A stretch of 64,000 nt of DNA from Verrucomicrobiota bacterium (GTDB taxonomy: Bacteria; Verrucomicrobiota; Verrucomicrobiia; Verrucomicrobiales; Akkermansiaceae). Both the position numbers and the translations under genes were made by a program. How positions within the stretch are numbered: the stretch's first letter is position 1; every line of letters begins with the position of its first letter. The notes below the pieces were generated by a model. The model saw only the letters and a list, made by a program, of their open reading frames with translations, had not been told where the DNA came from and searched no databases. Of this stretch, positions 17,231-26,706 are shown in pieces. The stretch lies in NCBI GenBank assembly GCA_026397725.1, contig JAPLUI010000330.1, positions 1 through 64,000 on the forward strand, read 5' to 3'.

Positions 17231-20040
17231 ACAAGTGCAAAGCAGCGGTTTTGACCAAGATTCAGGGAGTATGTCTGACAAACCTCGCCCTGGCCGGCTT
17301 GGGCCTGTTGGCTTCGAGCACCGCCGCCGCAGCGGACCTCCGGCCCGCCGATCTGCGCTGCGAGTATCTGCGGAATCCACTCGGGATTGACCTGCTCCAG
17401 CCGCGACTGTCGTGGAAACTGGAGTCACTGGAACAAGCCAGGGGGGCCAAGCAGACCTCGTATCGCGTGCTGGTGGCCGATTCGCTTGAAGTGTTAGGCA
17501 AGGACGAGGGGACTCTCTGGGATTCCGGAAGAGTGGATACCCGCCAATCCTCTCAGGTGGTCTATGCCGGCAAGCCCTTGGCATCGCGCACGATCTGTTA
17601 TTGGAAAGTGAAGGTGTGGCATGTCTTGGGCACAGTCGAGGGGGCGGCGGCGGGAAAGGAATCGGCATGGAGCCAGCCAGCGCTATGGAGCATGGGCCTG
17701 TTGAAACCCGAAGACTGGTCCGCCAAATGGACCTCCATGCAGCAGAGTCAGTGGGCGCCCACCGAAGACCTGGGTTTGCCGAAGCCGGCCAACGGTCTCA
17801 GTTCCCGCAACAGCCCGCAGCTCCGGAAGGCATTCACGCTCGCCAAACCGGTGAAGGATGCCCAGGTCAGCATCTGCGGGCTGGGCTATTACGAGCTGTT
17901 CCTGAACGGGGCCAAGGTGGGCGATCACGTTTTGGATCCGGCCTGGACCTGTTATCACAAGAATGCGCTCTACGTCACTTATGATATCTCCAAGGACTTG
18001 AAGCCGGGACCGAATGCCCTTGGAGTGCAACTGGCGAACGGGATCTATAACCAGGAATTCGGGGATCCCTGGGGTTTCAAGACCGCGCTGTGGAGAGCGT
18101 TCCCACAGATGCTCCTGCAGTTGGATATCACCTTCACCGACGGCACGAAGCAGCGAGTGCTCAGTGACGAAACGTGGAAAGCCTCAGACGGGCCCATCTA
18201 TTGGGATCAGCTCCGCATGGGCGTGATGTATGACGCGCGGCGGGAGCATCCCGGGTGGAGCCAGGCCGGCTTCGACGACTCGGCATGGCAACCCGCCATT
18301 CTGCGCGAAGGAGTCAAGGGCAAGCTTGCCGCGCAGGTATGTGAGCCGATCAAGGTCATGAAGACCCTCAAACCGGTAAACTTGGTGAAGGGGGATGGTT
18401 TCTATGAAGTTGATTTCGGCCAGAACATCGCCGGTTGGACGCGTATTAGAGTAACGGGCGAGGCGGGAACCAGGATCACGATGGATTATGGCGCGCATGG
18501 AGCCAACATCGAGGGGAAGCCGCTCCAGACCGAAGTCTATACCCTGAAGGGCGGTGGCGAGGAAGTGTGGGAGCCGGATTTCACCTACAATGGGTTCAGC
18601 AAAGTCAGGGTTTCCGGTTTTCCCGGCACGCCTGCCAAAGAGAACTTCGAGGCCCGGGTGGTCCACACGGCCTTTGAGGAACGTGGCGCTTTCGAGTGCT
18701 CCAATCCCCTGCTCAACAGGATTGGCGAGATGACCCGCTGGTCTTACATCGGGAATTTCGTCGGGATTCCCACCGACTGCCCGCACCGGGAAAAGAACGC
18801 CTGGTGCGGCGATGCCCAAGCGGCGGCCGAGATCGGACTCACCTACTATGGCAGCGAGGCTGCCTACACCCGCTGGATCTTGGATTTTCAGGCGATCCAA
18901 CGGGACGACGGCAAGCTCCCCTGCATGGTGCCCGGCAGCGATTGGGGCTTCGACAAATGCGATGGGCCGGCCTGGGAGATTGCCTACATCGCCATCCCCT
19001 GGCACCTCTACGAGTACCGTGGTGATCGGCGCATCCTCGAGGTCCATTACCAGAACTACCAGCGATGGCTCGACTGGTACCGCAAGCACCCCGCGATCAA
19101 CAAGGGGCAAATCATTTACTATGGCCTGGGTGACTGGTGTTCGAACGAGACCCAGACGCCCGTGGAAATCACCTCAACCGGCTACTACTATGCGGCGGCA
19201 AAACGCATCGCGGCGATCGCGGGCATGCTGGGCAGAACGGACGAGGAGCGGGAATATTCCGCGCTGGCCCAGGAGATCAAGCAGGCCTTCAACCGGGAGT
19301 TTTACCATCCGGAAACCGGACTCTACTGGACAGGCTCCCAAACCGCCATGTCCTGTGCCCTTTACCATGGCCTGGTCGATCCCGCAAACCGCGACCGCGT
19401 CGTGAATAACCTCGTCGACTCGATCCGCAAAAACAACTTCGCCCTGGATTGCGGTCTCCTCGGCTCCAAGTACCTCTTGCGGGTCCTGTGTGACAACGGC
19501 TATGCCGAGGTGGCGTATGCCATGGTGGTCAAGGACGAGACCCAGGGCTGGGTCAAGATGCTGCGCACCGGCAACACGACGTTGTGGGAGAATTTCCTGG
19601 GCTTGGGATCGGACAATCACGTGTTCCTCGGTGATGTGGCGGCCTGGTTCGTGAACTACCTGGCAGGGATCCGGCCCGACCCGGCCAACCCTGGATTTCA
19701 GAGATTCTGGATCCGGCCGGAAACGCCGGGCGACCTGACCTGGGTCAAGGCGCACCACGATTCCCCCTGCGGCAGAATCAAGAGCGAGTGGAAGAAGGCG
19801 GGCAAGGCCTTCGCGCTGAATGTCACCATCCCTGCCAACAGCACGGCTGAGGTATTCATCCCCGCGAGCAAGGCCGATGAGGTGACGGAAGGCGGCACTC
19901 AGCTTCTCCCGCCAGGCCCCGCGGGTCAGGCATCTGCGACCGAAGCCATCGGGGTGAAGTTCCTGCGCATGGACAGTGGCCGTGCGGTTTACGAGGTGGG
20001 TTCGGGTGATTATCGTTTTGCGAGCACGCTCATGAACTGA
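17227..20040 (+). CDS. Secreted GH78 alpha-L-rhamnosidase
   Basis: ATGA overlap with the upstream stop; LRCEYLRNPLGIDLLQPRLSWKLES; VGIPTDCPHREKNAWCGDAQ; SDNHVFLGDVAAWFVNYLAGI. Confidence 0.9.
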   Translation: MNKCKAAVLTKIQGVCLTNLALAGLGLLASSTAAAADLRPADLRCEYLRNPLGIDLLQPRLSWKLESLEQARGAKQTSYRVLVADSLEVLGKDEGTLWDSGRVDTRQSSQVVYAGKPLASRTICYWKVKVWHVLGTVEGAAAGKESAWSQPALWSMGLLKPEDWSAKWTSMQQSQWAPTEDLGLPKPANGLSSRNSPQLRKAFTLAKPVKDAQVSICGLGYYELFLNGAKVGDHVLDPAWTCYHKNALYVTYDISKDLKPGPNALGVQLANGIYNQEFGDPWGFKTALWRAFPQMLLQLDITFTDGTKQRVLSDETWKASDGPIYWDQLRMGVMYDARREHPGWSQAGFDDSAWQPAILREGVKGKLAAQVCEPIKVMKTLKPVNLVKGDGFYEVDFGQNIAGWTRIRVTGEAGTRITMDYGAHGANIEGKPLQTEVYTLKGGGEEVWEPDFTYNGFSKVRVSGFPGTPAKENFEARVVHTAFEERGAFECSNPLLNRIGEMTRWSYIGNFVGIPTDCPHREKNAWCGDAQAAAEIGLTYYGSEAAYTRWILDFQAIQRDDGKLPCMVPGSDWGFDKCDGPAWEIAYIAIPWHLYEYRGDRRILEVHYQNYQRWLDWYRKHPAINKGQIIYYGLGDWCSNETQTPVEITSTGYYYAAAKRIAAIAGMLGRTDEEREYSALAQEIKQAFNREFYHPETGLYWTGSQTAMSCALYHGLVDPANRDRVVNNLVDSIRKNNFALDCGLLGSKYLLRVLCDNGYAEVAYAMVVKDETQGWVKMLRTGNTTLWENFLGLGSDNHVFLGDVAAWFVNYLAGIRPDPANPGFQRFWIRPETPGDLTWVKAHHDSPCGRIKSEWKKAGKAFALNVTIPANSTAEVFIPASKADEVTEGGTQLLPPGPAGQASATEAIGVKFLRMDSGRAVYEVGSGDYRFASTLMN

Positions 20041-20345
20041 ATGCATCGGGGAAAAATGGAGTGGCTTCACTCAGACGACGGCGAACGCACAGGCAGGAGA
20101 TCATGGACGCGCGCTGTTTCGCAGATAGTGTCCGCAGATTCATGGATGCCGATCGGAAGTGATAGAAATTTGCTTTGAGGCGTGCCCGCCTGTACTTGAC
20201 GCTGCGCGGGTGAGGAGTTGACGGGGGTGGACTGGTTCAAGAACACAGGTGGCCCCCCTTGCAGGATTACTTTGCCGGCGGCAATTCAGTCACCCTTGGC
20301 ATCTTTCAAATCCCGATGCCGTTGTTGACCCAGGCTGCGGCAGTC

Positions 20346-20434
20346 CGCTGAACTGCACCTGATGGCAAATCAGTATCAAATTTTCCGCAAGAACCCTGGA
20401 CTGGAGCGTGCCATTTCAGAAATAATGCGTCTGG
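20346..20434 (+). promoter_or_regulatory. Conserved upstream element, copy C
   Basis: CGCTGAACTGCACCTGATGGCAAATCAGTATCAAATTTTCCGCAAGAACCCTGGACTGGAGCGTGCCATTTCAGAAATAATGCGTCT; shares the 5' half with B and TATCARATTTTCCGCAAGA with D. Confidence 0.55.
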
Positions 20435-20442
20435 CAAAGCTT

Positions 20443-22749
20443 ATGAAAACACTCACCCCACCACTGACCATCGCGCCGGGCGCTGCCACTGCCGCACCCG
20501 GGTTTGAAGCCGCGCGGTGGATCGTCCCTCCCTCCCAGGCCCACGGCGCAGCTCTTCCGATTTTCCGCAAGGAGTTCTTCGTCGCCGCGCCACCCCGCCA
20601 GGCCACCCTGCGCCTGGTCGGCCTCGGCGACTACGATGCGCTGCTGAACGGCACGCGCGTCGCCGACACCGGCATCAATCAACCCTGGTCGCAATACGAG
20701 AAAACCCTGTACTATCGCGACTTCGACGTCACGGCGCTGGTGGTGCCGGGTGCCAACTGCCTTGGCGTGTTGCTGGCCAACTCCTTCTGGAACAATCCCA
20801 ATCCGCCCGCCGGACGCTATAACAAGGATGGTGCGCAGCGCACGGTGGACGAACCGTTCCTGCTCTGCGCGGAACTGATTCTCCGGGGTGGTGACGGTGC
20901 CATCCAGCGCATCGCCACCGACGCCACCTGGCGGACCACGGCGGGGCCGCTGACCTTTTCTCACATCTTCGCCGGCGAGGATTTTGACGCCCGCCGCCGA
21001 CTCCCGGGTTGGGATCGCGCGGGCTTTGACGCCGGCGCATGGTCGCCGGTGAGATTGCTAGATCCGCCGCCCGCTGCATTGGAGCCACAACTCTGGCCCG
21101 GTTTCAAGGAACTGGAGTGCTTTGCTCCGGTGTCGGTGAACGAGCCGGCGGCGGGGACTTTCCTCTACAGCTTTGCCCAGAACTGCTCGGCGCAATTGCG
21201 GTTGGAATTGGCCGGAGGGAAATCCGGGGATTGCATCTCGTTCCGCTGCGGCGAGCATAAGAACGCTCAGGATCGGCTCTTCGGCGGCTACGTGGTGGGA
21301 TGCGACGTGGTGACGGACGGCCAAGCGCTCCGGCACCAGTGGCTGTCGTATTACCTCGGCATGCAGTATGTCGAGGTTATGGGAGCGGTCCCCGCAGGAC
21401 ACCCCAACCCGAATCAGCTTCCGGTCATCCAGCGGCTGGAATTGATTCATGTGCGCACGGCTTTGCCCGAGGTCGGCACATTTCATTGCTCCAGCGAACT
21501 GTACAACCGCACGCACCGGTTGATTGACTGGGCCATGCGCTCTAACATGAGCCATGTGCTCAGTGATTGTCCCCACCGGGAGAAGCTTGGCTGGCTGGAA
21601 TGCGCCTATCTCCTCGCGCCGAGCTTCGGCTATCGCTATGACAGCCGCGAGTGGTTCGGCAAGATCGCCCGGGATATCCGCGATGCCCAACAGCCTAACG
21701 GGAAAGTGCCGACCGTGGCGCCAAGCTACCCCGCGGGGAGGTTTCCGGAGGCATTTGATTACACTCTGGAATGGGGCGCGGCGGCGGTGTTGCTCCCGTG
21801 GCACCATTACCAATGGTACGGAGATCCGGCCATCCTCGGCGCCAGTCTTGACTCGATGCGGCGCTTCACCGACTTCATCGACAACGAGGCACACGACGGC
21901 ATCGCGCCCGACGGCGGCTTGGGCGATTGGTACGACTACGGGCACGGCCAAGGGCCGGGCGAATCCCGCTTCACACCCCCGGATCTGTCCGCCACCGCCA
22001 CCTGGGCACTCTGTGCGCTGACGGTGTCCCGTGCCGCCGAGGTGCTCGGCCGGCCTGCGGAAGCAGACAGGTATCGCACGCTTCACGCGCGGATCGCCGC
22101 CGCTTTCCGGCGGCGCTTCGTCGATCCGGCCAGCCGCAAGTTGCGGCATACGGGCAGTCCCCAATGCGCGAATGCCATGGCGTTGTGCGCAGAGTTGGTG
22201 CCGCCCGGTGACCGGGCCGCCATGCTCGACGACATCATCGCCGATCTTGAGCAGCGCGACTGGCAACAGACGCCAGGCGATGTCGGTCATGTCTATTTCA
22301 TCCGCGCCTTGGCCGAGGCAGGGCGCTCGGATGTCCTGCACCGCGTGTACAGCCGCAAAGGCAGGGGCAGCTATGGCGGCATTCTGAGCAAGGGCCTGAC
22401 CGCCCTGCCGGAAACCTGGGACGCGACGATGGACGGCATTCAATCGCTGAACCATTGCATGCTCGGCCATGTGATTGAGTGGTTCTACGGATATGTCGCA
22501 GGCATCCGCCAGCAATCTAACAGCATAGGCTGGCAACGGGTCCTGATTGCCCCCGATCCGGGCCCCCTGACCTCAGCCGAAGCCAGCTTCCTGACGCCGC
22601 GCGGCCGGGTCGTCAGCCGCTGGCGCAAGGACGGCCACAAGTTTCATCTGGAAGCCGAAATTCCGCCGGGAGTGGAGGCCGCGGCCCTGATGCCATCGGG
22701 TAAGACGCACCCGCTCACGAGCGGCATCAATATTCTTGAAAACCCATGA
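20443..22749 (+). CDS. GH78-like alpha-L-rhamnosidase without an obvious signal peptide
   Basis: Start MKTLTPPLTIAPG at 20443 preferred because ORF start 20362 lies inside the regulatory element; LSDCPHREKLGWLECAYL; HCMLGHVIEWFYGYVAGI. Confidence 0.8.
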   Translation: MKTLTPPLTIAPGAATAAPGFEAARWIVPPSQAHGAALPIFRKEFFVAAPPRQATLRLVGLGDYDALLNGTRVADTGINQPWSQYEKTLYYRDFDVTALVVPGANCLGVLLANSFWNNPNPPAGRYNKDGAQRTVDEPFLLCAELILRGGDGAIQRIATDATWRTTAGPLTFSHIFAGEDFDARRRLPGWDRAGFDAGAWSPVRLLDPPPAALEPQLWPGFKELECFAPVSVNEPAAGTFLYSFAQNCSAQLRLELAGGKSGDCISFRCGEHKNAQDRLFGGYVVGCDVVTDGQALRHQWLSYYLGMQYVEVMGAVPAGHPNPNQLPVIQRLELIHVRTALPEVGTFHCSSELYNRTHRLIDWAMRSNMSHVLSDCPHREKLGWLECAYLLAPSFGYRYDSREWFGKIARDIRDAQQPNGKVPTVAPSYPAGRFPEAFDYTLEWGAAAVLLPWHHYQWYGDPAILGASLDSMRRFTDFIDNEAHDGIAPDGGLGDWYDYGHGQGPGESRFTPPDLSATATWALCALTVSRAAEVLGRPAEADRYRTLHARIAAAFRRRFVDPASRKLRHTGSPQCANAMALCAELVPPGDRAAMLDDIIADLEQRDWQQTPGDVGHVYFIRALAEAGRSDVLHRVYSRKGRGSYGGILSKGLTALPETWDATMDGIQSLNHCMLGHVIEWFYGYVAGIRQQSNSIGWQRVLIAPDPGPLTSAEASFLTPRGRVVSRWRKDGHKFHLEAEIPPGVEAAALMPSGKTHPLTSGINILENP

Positions 22750-22801
22750 TAGCCGACAGCAGTACCAGTCAGCACACGATCCGCAAAGCCACACCTAGAC
22801 C

Positions 22802-25762
22802 ATGAGAACACTCTTCGCACTATTGGCCAGCGCCATGCCGCTCGCCACCGCCACCGCCGCCGTGCAGGAAGTGGCGCACTACAACCTCAAGGGTACCGGA
22901 GGCATCCGCGACACGGCTTGCCCGGAATCCTTGAAGGATCAGGCCGGCAAATCGCCGGACCTGAAACGGCAGGGTTCGCCCAAAGTCATGTCCAACGGGC
23001 CGGAGGCGCGGCGTCAGGAATATGACTCGTCCATCAAGTTTGAGGAACCCAACCAGTGTTACTCGGTCCCGAAGAACCTGGTCAGCGGCGACAACTTCGT
23101 GGTCGAGGCCTGGGCCTACGCGCTCAAGGGCAACGCTGGCGGCTGGCACGCCGTCCTCGCCAACGGCAACGGTGGCATTGGGTTTCTGATAGGTCAAAAT
23201 GAAAGTCAGTGGAGCGTGTTGGTCGGCGGCGTCGGCAGCGTCAACCTCGGCCCGGTACAGCCGGAAACCTGGACCCATCTGGCCGTTGTCAAGAATGGCG
23301 GCCAAGTCTCGGGCTGGCTCAACGGGCTGAAGATATGTCCCCTGCCGGATCTGGGCGGCGGTGCCGCCAATTTCTCCATCGGTGCCACCGCGCCTAACAA
23401 CGAGTCATTCAACGGCTGGATCGCCGAGGTCAGATACGCCACCTTCAAACCGGGCCAGTTCGATCCGACCACGGATTTCCTGCTAGACAACGAGCAGCGC
23501 AAGGCCCTTGAGGCGGCGGGTCAGGCGGAGCGGGCGAAGTTGGTGGACTCGCTGCTGGCCAGCCCCGGCGTGCGGAAGGTCACCCGGTTTGACGAGCGGC
23601 CAGCCACGGCGGACTGGTTGGTCACGCCGCCCGCCACGCCGGCCACGGTGCAGGTGTTGCCCGGGGAGAAGAACCAGAGTGCGCGGATCATGCTATCTAA
23701 CGGTCTTGTCAGCCGCACCTTCCTCGTCACCGATGGCAACCTCGGCTGCATCAGCCTGCGCCGCAGCGACAAGGCCCTGGAATTCGTGCGGGCGATCAAG
23801 CCCGAAGTGCGCGTCCGTCTCGATGGTGGCGAGTGGCGTGATATCGGTGGACTCACCGGCACGCCTGACAATGCGTTCATCACCCCGGCATGGTTGGAGA
23901 ATCTGAAATCCAAACCCGGCGCCTTCCGACTGACCGGCATGTCGGTGGGTGCCACCGTCAAGCCCTACGCATGGCAGCCCAAGTGCAATGCTCCCGCCAC
24001 GCCCTGGCCGGCGGCGGGCCGGCGCGTCACGTTCCATTTCGCGCCGCCCGCCGGGGCGGCCGCACCGCTCAAGGAGGTGATGGTGGATGTCCACTACGAG
24101 ATCTATCAAGGGCTGCCGGTCATCATGAAGACCTTCACCTTGAGCAACAAGGGGAAGACCGGGGTGGTGGTCACCCAGTTCGAGGGCGAGCACCTGGCGG
24201 TGCAGCCAACGGTGTCCCGCCTGTTGCATGTGGAGAGCGACTATTCGTTTGCGCTGGCCAACGCCACCGACAAGGGCAGCAGCCTGGGCATCCACATGGG
24301 CGGTGGCGGCGGCCAGTTCAAGGATTACTATCTGGGCGGCGGCACCACCCGCTTCATCCGCGATCCGGATTGGGGGTCGATGGCCACGCTCAACCAGGCC
24401 GAGGACCTGTTCCTGCAGGACCCGCAAAACGGCCTGCTGCTCAGCCGCCCCACCGTCGGCCCGCATTGGACGGTCAAACCTAACGAGTCATTTGACGCCT
24501 TCCGCACCTTTGAAATCCTCAACGACAGCAGCGAGCGTGAAAGGTATTTTCTCGCCCAGCGTCAGTTCTACAAGAAGCTCGCGCCGCAAAGCACCGAGCA
24601 TCAATTGCAGGTGCTCGCGCCCAATGCGGGTGATCTTGGCACGCTCGGACCCTTGCTCGACCAGATGGCTGAGTTTGGTTTCGAGTTATTGCAAGCCCCG
24701 GCATTCACCGGCAGCTTCAGCCATTCGGATGCGTCCCCGGCCAATATCAACGCGATGAGGCTCGTCTGCGACTATGCCAAGACCAAGGGCATCCACGTCG
24801 GGGCCTATGAACTCATGATCGCATCCCGCGGCTGGGGTTCGCGCCAGGATAACTTCAATTGCATCGACCCGGTCAGCAAACAGCCGGGTAGCATGTTCGG
24901 CCAAAGCGCCTGCGCGGCCAGCGCCTGGGCCGACATGTATTGGACTAACATGTGGAAGACCATCGAGGGTGCCGGCATGGGGGCCTTCATGCCCGACGGT
25001 CCCTATCATGGCGACTGCTGCGCTGCCACCGACCACCCGCACCACCGGGGCCTGGAGGACTCGCAATGGGCGCAGTGGAAATGGATGTGCCAAGTCCTGC
25101 ATGAAGGCCAGCGCCGCAATCTCTATATGCCCGCGCCCGATTGGTATTTCCTCAACGGCCAGGCAGCCACCGGCATGGGCTATCGCGAGGCCGTCGATGG
25201 CATCGACATCGTGCTGCAGAACGTCATCCTCCGTCAATACATTTACGACGGCACCTGGCACAAAACCGCCAGCATGGGTTGGGTCAATCTCAACACCCGG
25301 ATGCTTCCCGGCGGCATGGAACAGAGCCTCGACAAATACGAGCGGGTGTTTTTCGCCCTGCTGTCCTCCGGCGCCGCGGTGTCGGTGACCGGCCACCGCC
25401 TCTACGATGGCCCTAACAGCCAGGCAATGCTCAGGAAGTGGACCGACTGGTACCGCCGCTACCACGCCATCATCCAGGGCGACATCATTCATCTCCGCCG
25501 TCCCGACGGTCGCGACCTCGATTACACGTTGCACGTCAATCCGTCTAACAAGGAAAAGGGCATGTTGCTGGTGTTCAATCCGCTCAACGAGGTGGTGCGG
25601 CAGGACCTCGTCGTGCCACTCTACTACACCGGTTTGACTGACACCGCGCGGATTCGCGAGCGGGAGGGCACCGCTAAGACCTACCAACTCGACCGCGAGT
25701 GCGACGCGCGCGTGCCGGTTGAGATTCCTGCCAACGGCTATAGCTGGTTCGTCATCGAGTGA
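22802..25762 (+). CDS. Secreted LamG-domain protein with a putative TIM-barrel glycoside hydrolase region
   Basis: Signal peptide; LamG-like DNFVVEAWAYALKGNAGGWHAVLANGNGGIGFLIGQNESQWSVLVGG; central LLQAPAFTGSFSHSDASPANINAMRLVCDYAKTKGIHVGAYELMIASRGWG. Family not firmly assigned. Confidence 0.65.
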   Translation: MRTLFALLASAMPLATATAAVQEVAHYNLKGTGGIRDTACPESLKDQAGKSPDLKRQGSPKVMSNGPEARRQEYDSSIKFEEPNQCYSVPKNLVSGDNFVVEAWAYALKGNAGGWHAVLANGNGGIGFLIGQNESQWSVLVGGVGSVNLGPVQPETWTHLAVVKNGGQVSGWLNGLKICPLPDLGGGAANFSIGATAPNNESFNGWIAEVRYATFKPGQFDPTTDFLLDNEQRKALEAAGQAERAKLVDSLLASPGVRKVTRFDERPATADWLVTPPATPATVQVLPGEKNQSARIMLSNGLVSRTFLVTDGNLGCISLRRSDKALEFVRAIKPEVRVRLDGGEWRDIGGLTGTPDNAFITPAWLENLKSKPGAFRLTGMSVGATVKPYAWQPKCNAPATPWPAAGRRVTFHFAPPAGAAAPLKEVMVDVHYEIYQGLPVIMKTFTLSNKGKTGVVVTQFEGEHLAVQPTVSRLLHVESDYSFALANATDKGSSLGIHMGGGGGQFKDYYLGGGTTRFIRDPDWGSMATLNQAEDLFLQDPQNGLLLSRPTVGPHWTVKPNESFDAFRTFEILNDSSERERYFLAQRQFYKKLAPQSTEHQLQVLAPNAGDLGTLGPLLDQMAEFGFELLQAPAFTGSFSHSDASPANINAMRLVCDYAKTKGIHVGAYELMIASRGWGSRQDNFNCIDPVSKQPGSMFGQSACAASAWADMYWTNMWKTIEGAGMGAFMPDGPYHGDCCAATDHPHHRGLEDSQWAQWKWMCQVLHEGQRRNLYMPAPDWYFLNGQAATGMGYREAVDGIDIVLQNVILRQYIYDGTWHKTASMGWVNLNTRMLPGGMEQSLDKYERVFFALLSSGAAVSVTGHRLYDGPNSQAMLRKWTDWYRRYHAIIQGDIIHLRRPDGRDLDYTLHVNPSNKEKGMLLVFNPLNEVVRQDLVVPLYYTGLTDTARIREREGTAKTYQLDRECDARVPVEIPANGYSWFVIE

Positions 25763-25854
25763 GACAGATGTCTCAAGGGCACATTCCACGAACCCATGCA
25801 TGACAACTCCGTATGAACCAGCATTTATCTAACCCTAAGCCGCCATTGAATCCC

Positions 25855-26676
25855 ATGAAATCCACCTTCCCATCATTTCTGGCGCTCTGCCTGACCGTGG
25901 CCACCGGCCATTGGGCGGGAGTGGTGGCCGCCGAGCCTGTCGCCGTGCCCGCCGAGATCAAGGCTTACGACATTGATTTCAATTGGGGCCCGGGCGGTCC
26001 TAATGGCTTTGCCAAACCCGGCCCGTGGACCGAGGCCGACCCTGCGGAACTCCAGGGAGACGAGCGCAATATCGCCGCGCTGGCCCGGGCCTTTCTGGGA
26101 CTGTCGCAGGACGCCGTCCGGGGTGGCTCCGCCGCCACCGCCAAGCCGTTGCCCACCGCACGCGGCGCCGACGCTGCGGCGACGACCGTCCATCCCGCGT
26201 TGCTTCCGGCACCCGCGAGCATCGAGTGGCGTGATGGTGTCTTGCGCAAGGACGGTTCGTTGCGCATGGAGCAGGTCGAGGGTCTCCCGTCGCAAGGCTA
26301 CGAACTCGAGATCGCCCCGACAGGTGCGGTGATTCGTTCGTCAACTGAGGCGGGCGCCTTTTATGCGCCGCAGACGTTGCGGCAGTTGCGTGCGGCGGAT
26401 GGCTCGCTGCCAGGCGTTTTGATTCGGGATGCGCCGCGGTTCGCGTGGCGCGGGTTGATGCTCGATTCGTCGCGGCATTTCCAGACGGTGGATGACATCA
26501 GGCGCTGGCTCGATCTGCTGGCGATGCACAAGCTCAACGTGTTTCATTGGCACTTGGTGGACGGCACCTTCAATGAAAGCTTGTTCTCCGACGGCCTTCA
26601 CCCTAACGCCGCCGGCTACGCCATCCTCGGGAAGGCGTTGTCAACCCTGCCGGACACCACCGGAAAACCGCAATGA
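25855..26676 (+). pseudogene. Mosaic ORF: secreted N-terminus + GH20 N-terminal portion + SGNH/GDSL C-terminal tail
   Basis: GYELEIAPTGAVIRSSTEAGAFYAPQTLRQL...PRFAWRGLMLDSSRHFQTVDDIRRWLDLLAMHKLNVFHWHLVD is GH20; it then switches to FNESLFSDGLHPNAAGYAILGKAL, an SGNH terminal block; the GH20 catalytic region is absent. Confidence 0.65.
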
Positions 26677-26706
26677 GGCAAATCGAAGAAACACTGAACA
26701 TCCCCA

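Noticed and set aside
20362-20442. Upstream ORF start for the second GH78 (MANQYQIFRKNPG...)
   Set aside because: This stretch is regulatory copy C, conserved as DNA in front of other genes in different frames; start at 20443 preferred.
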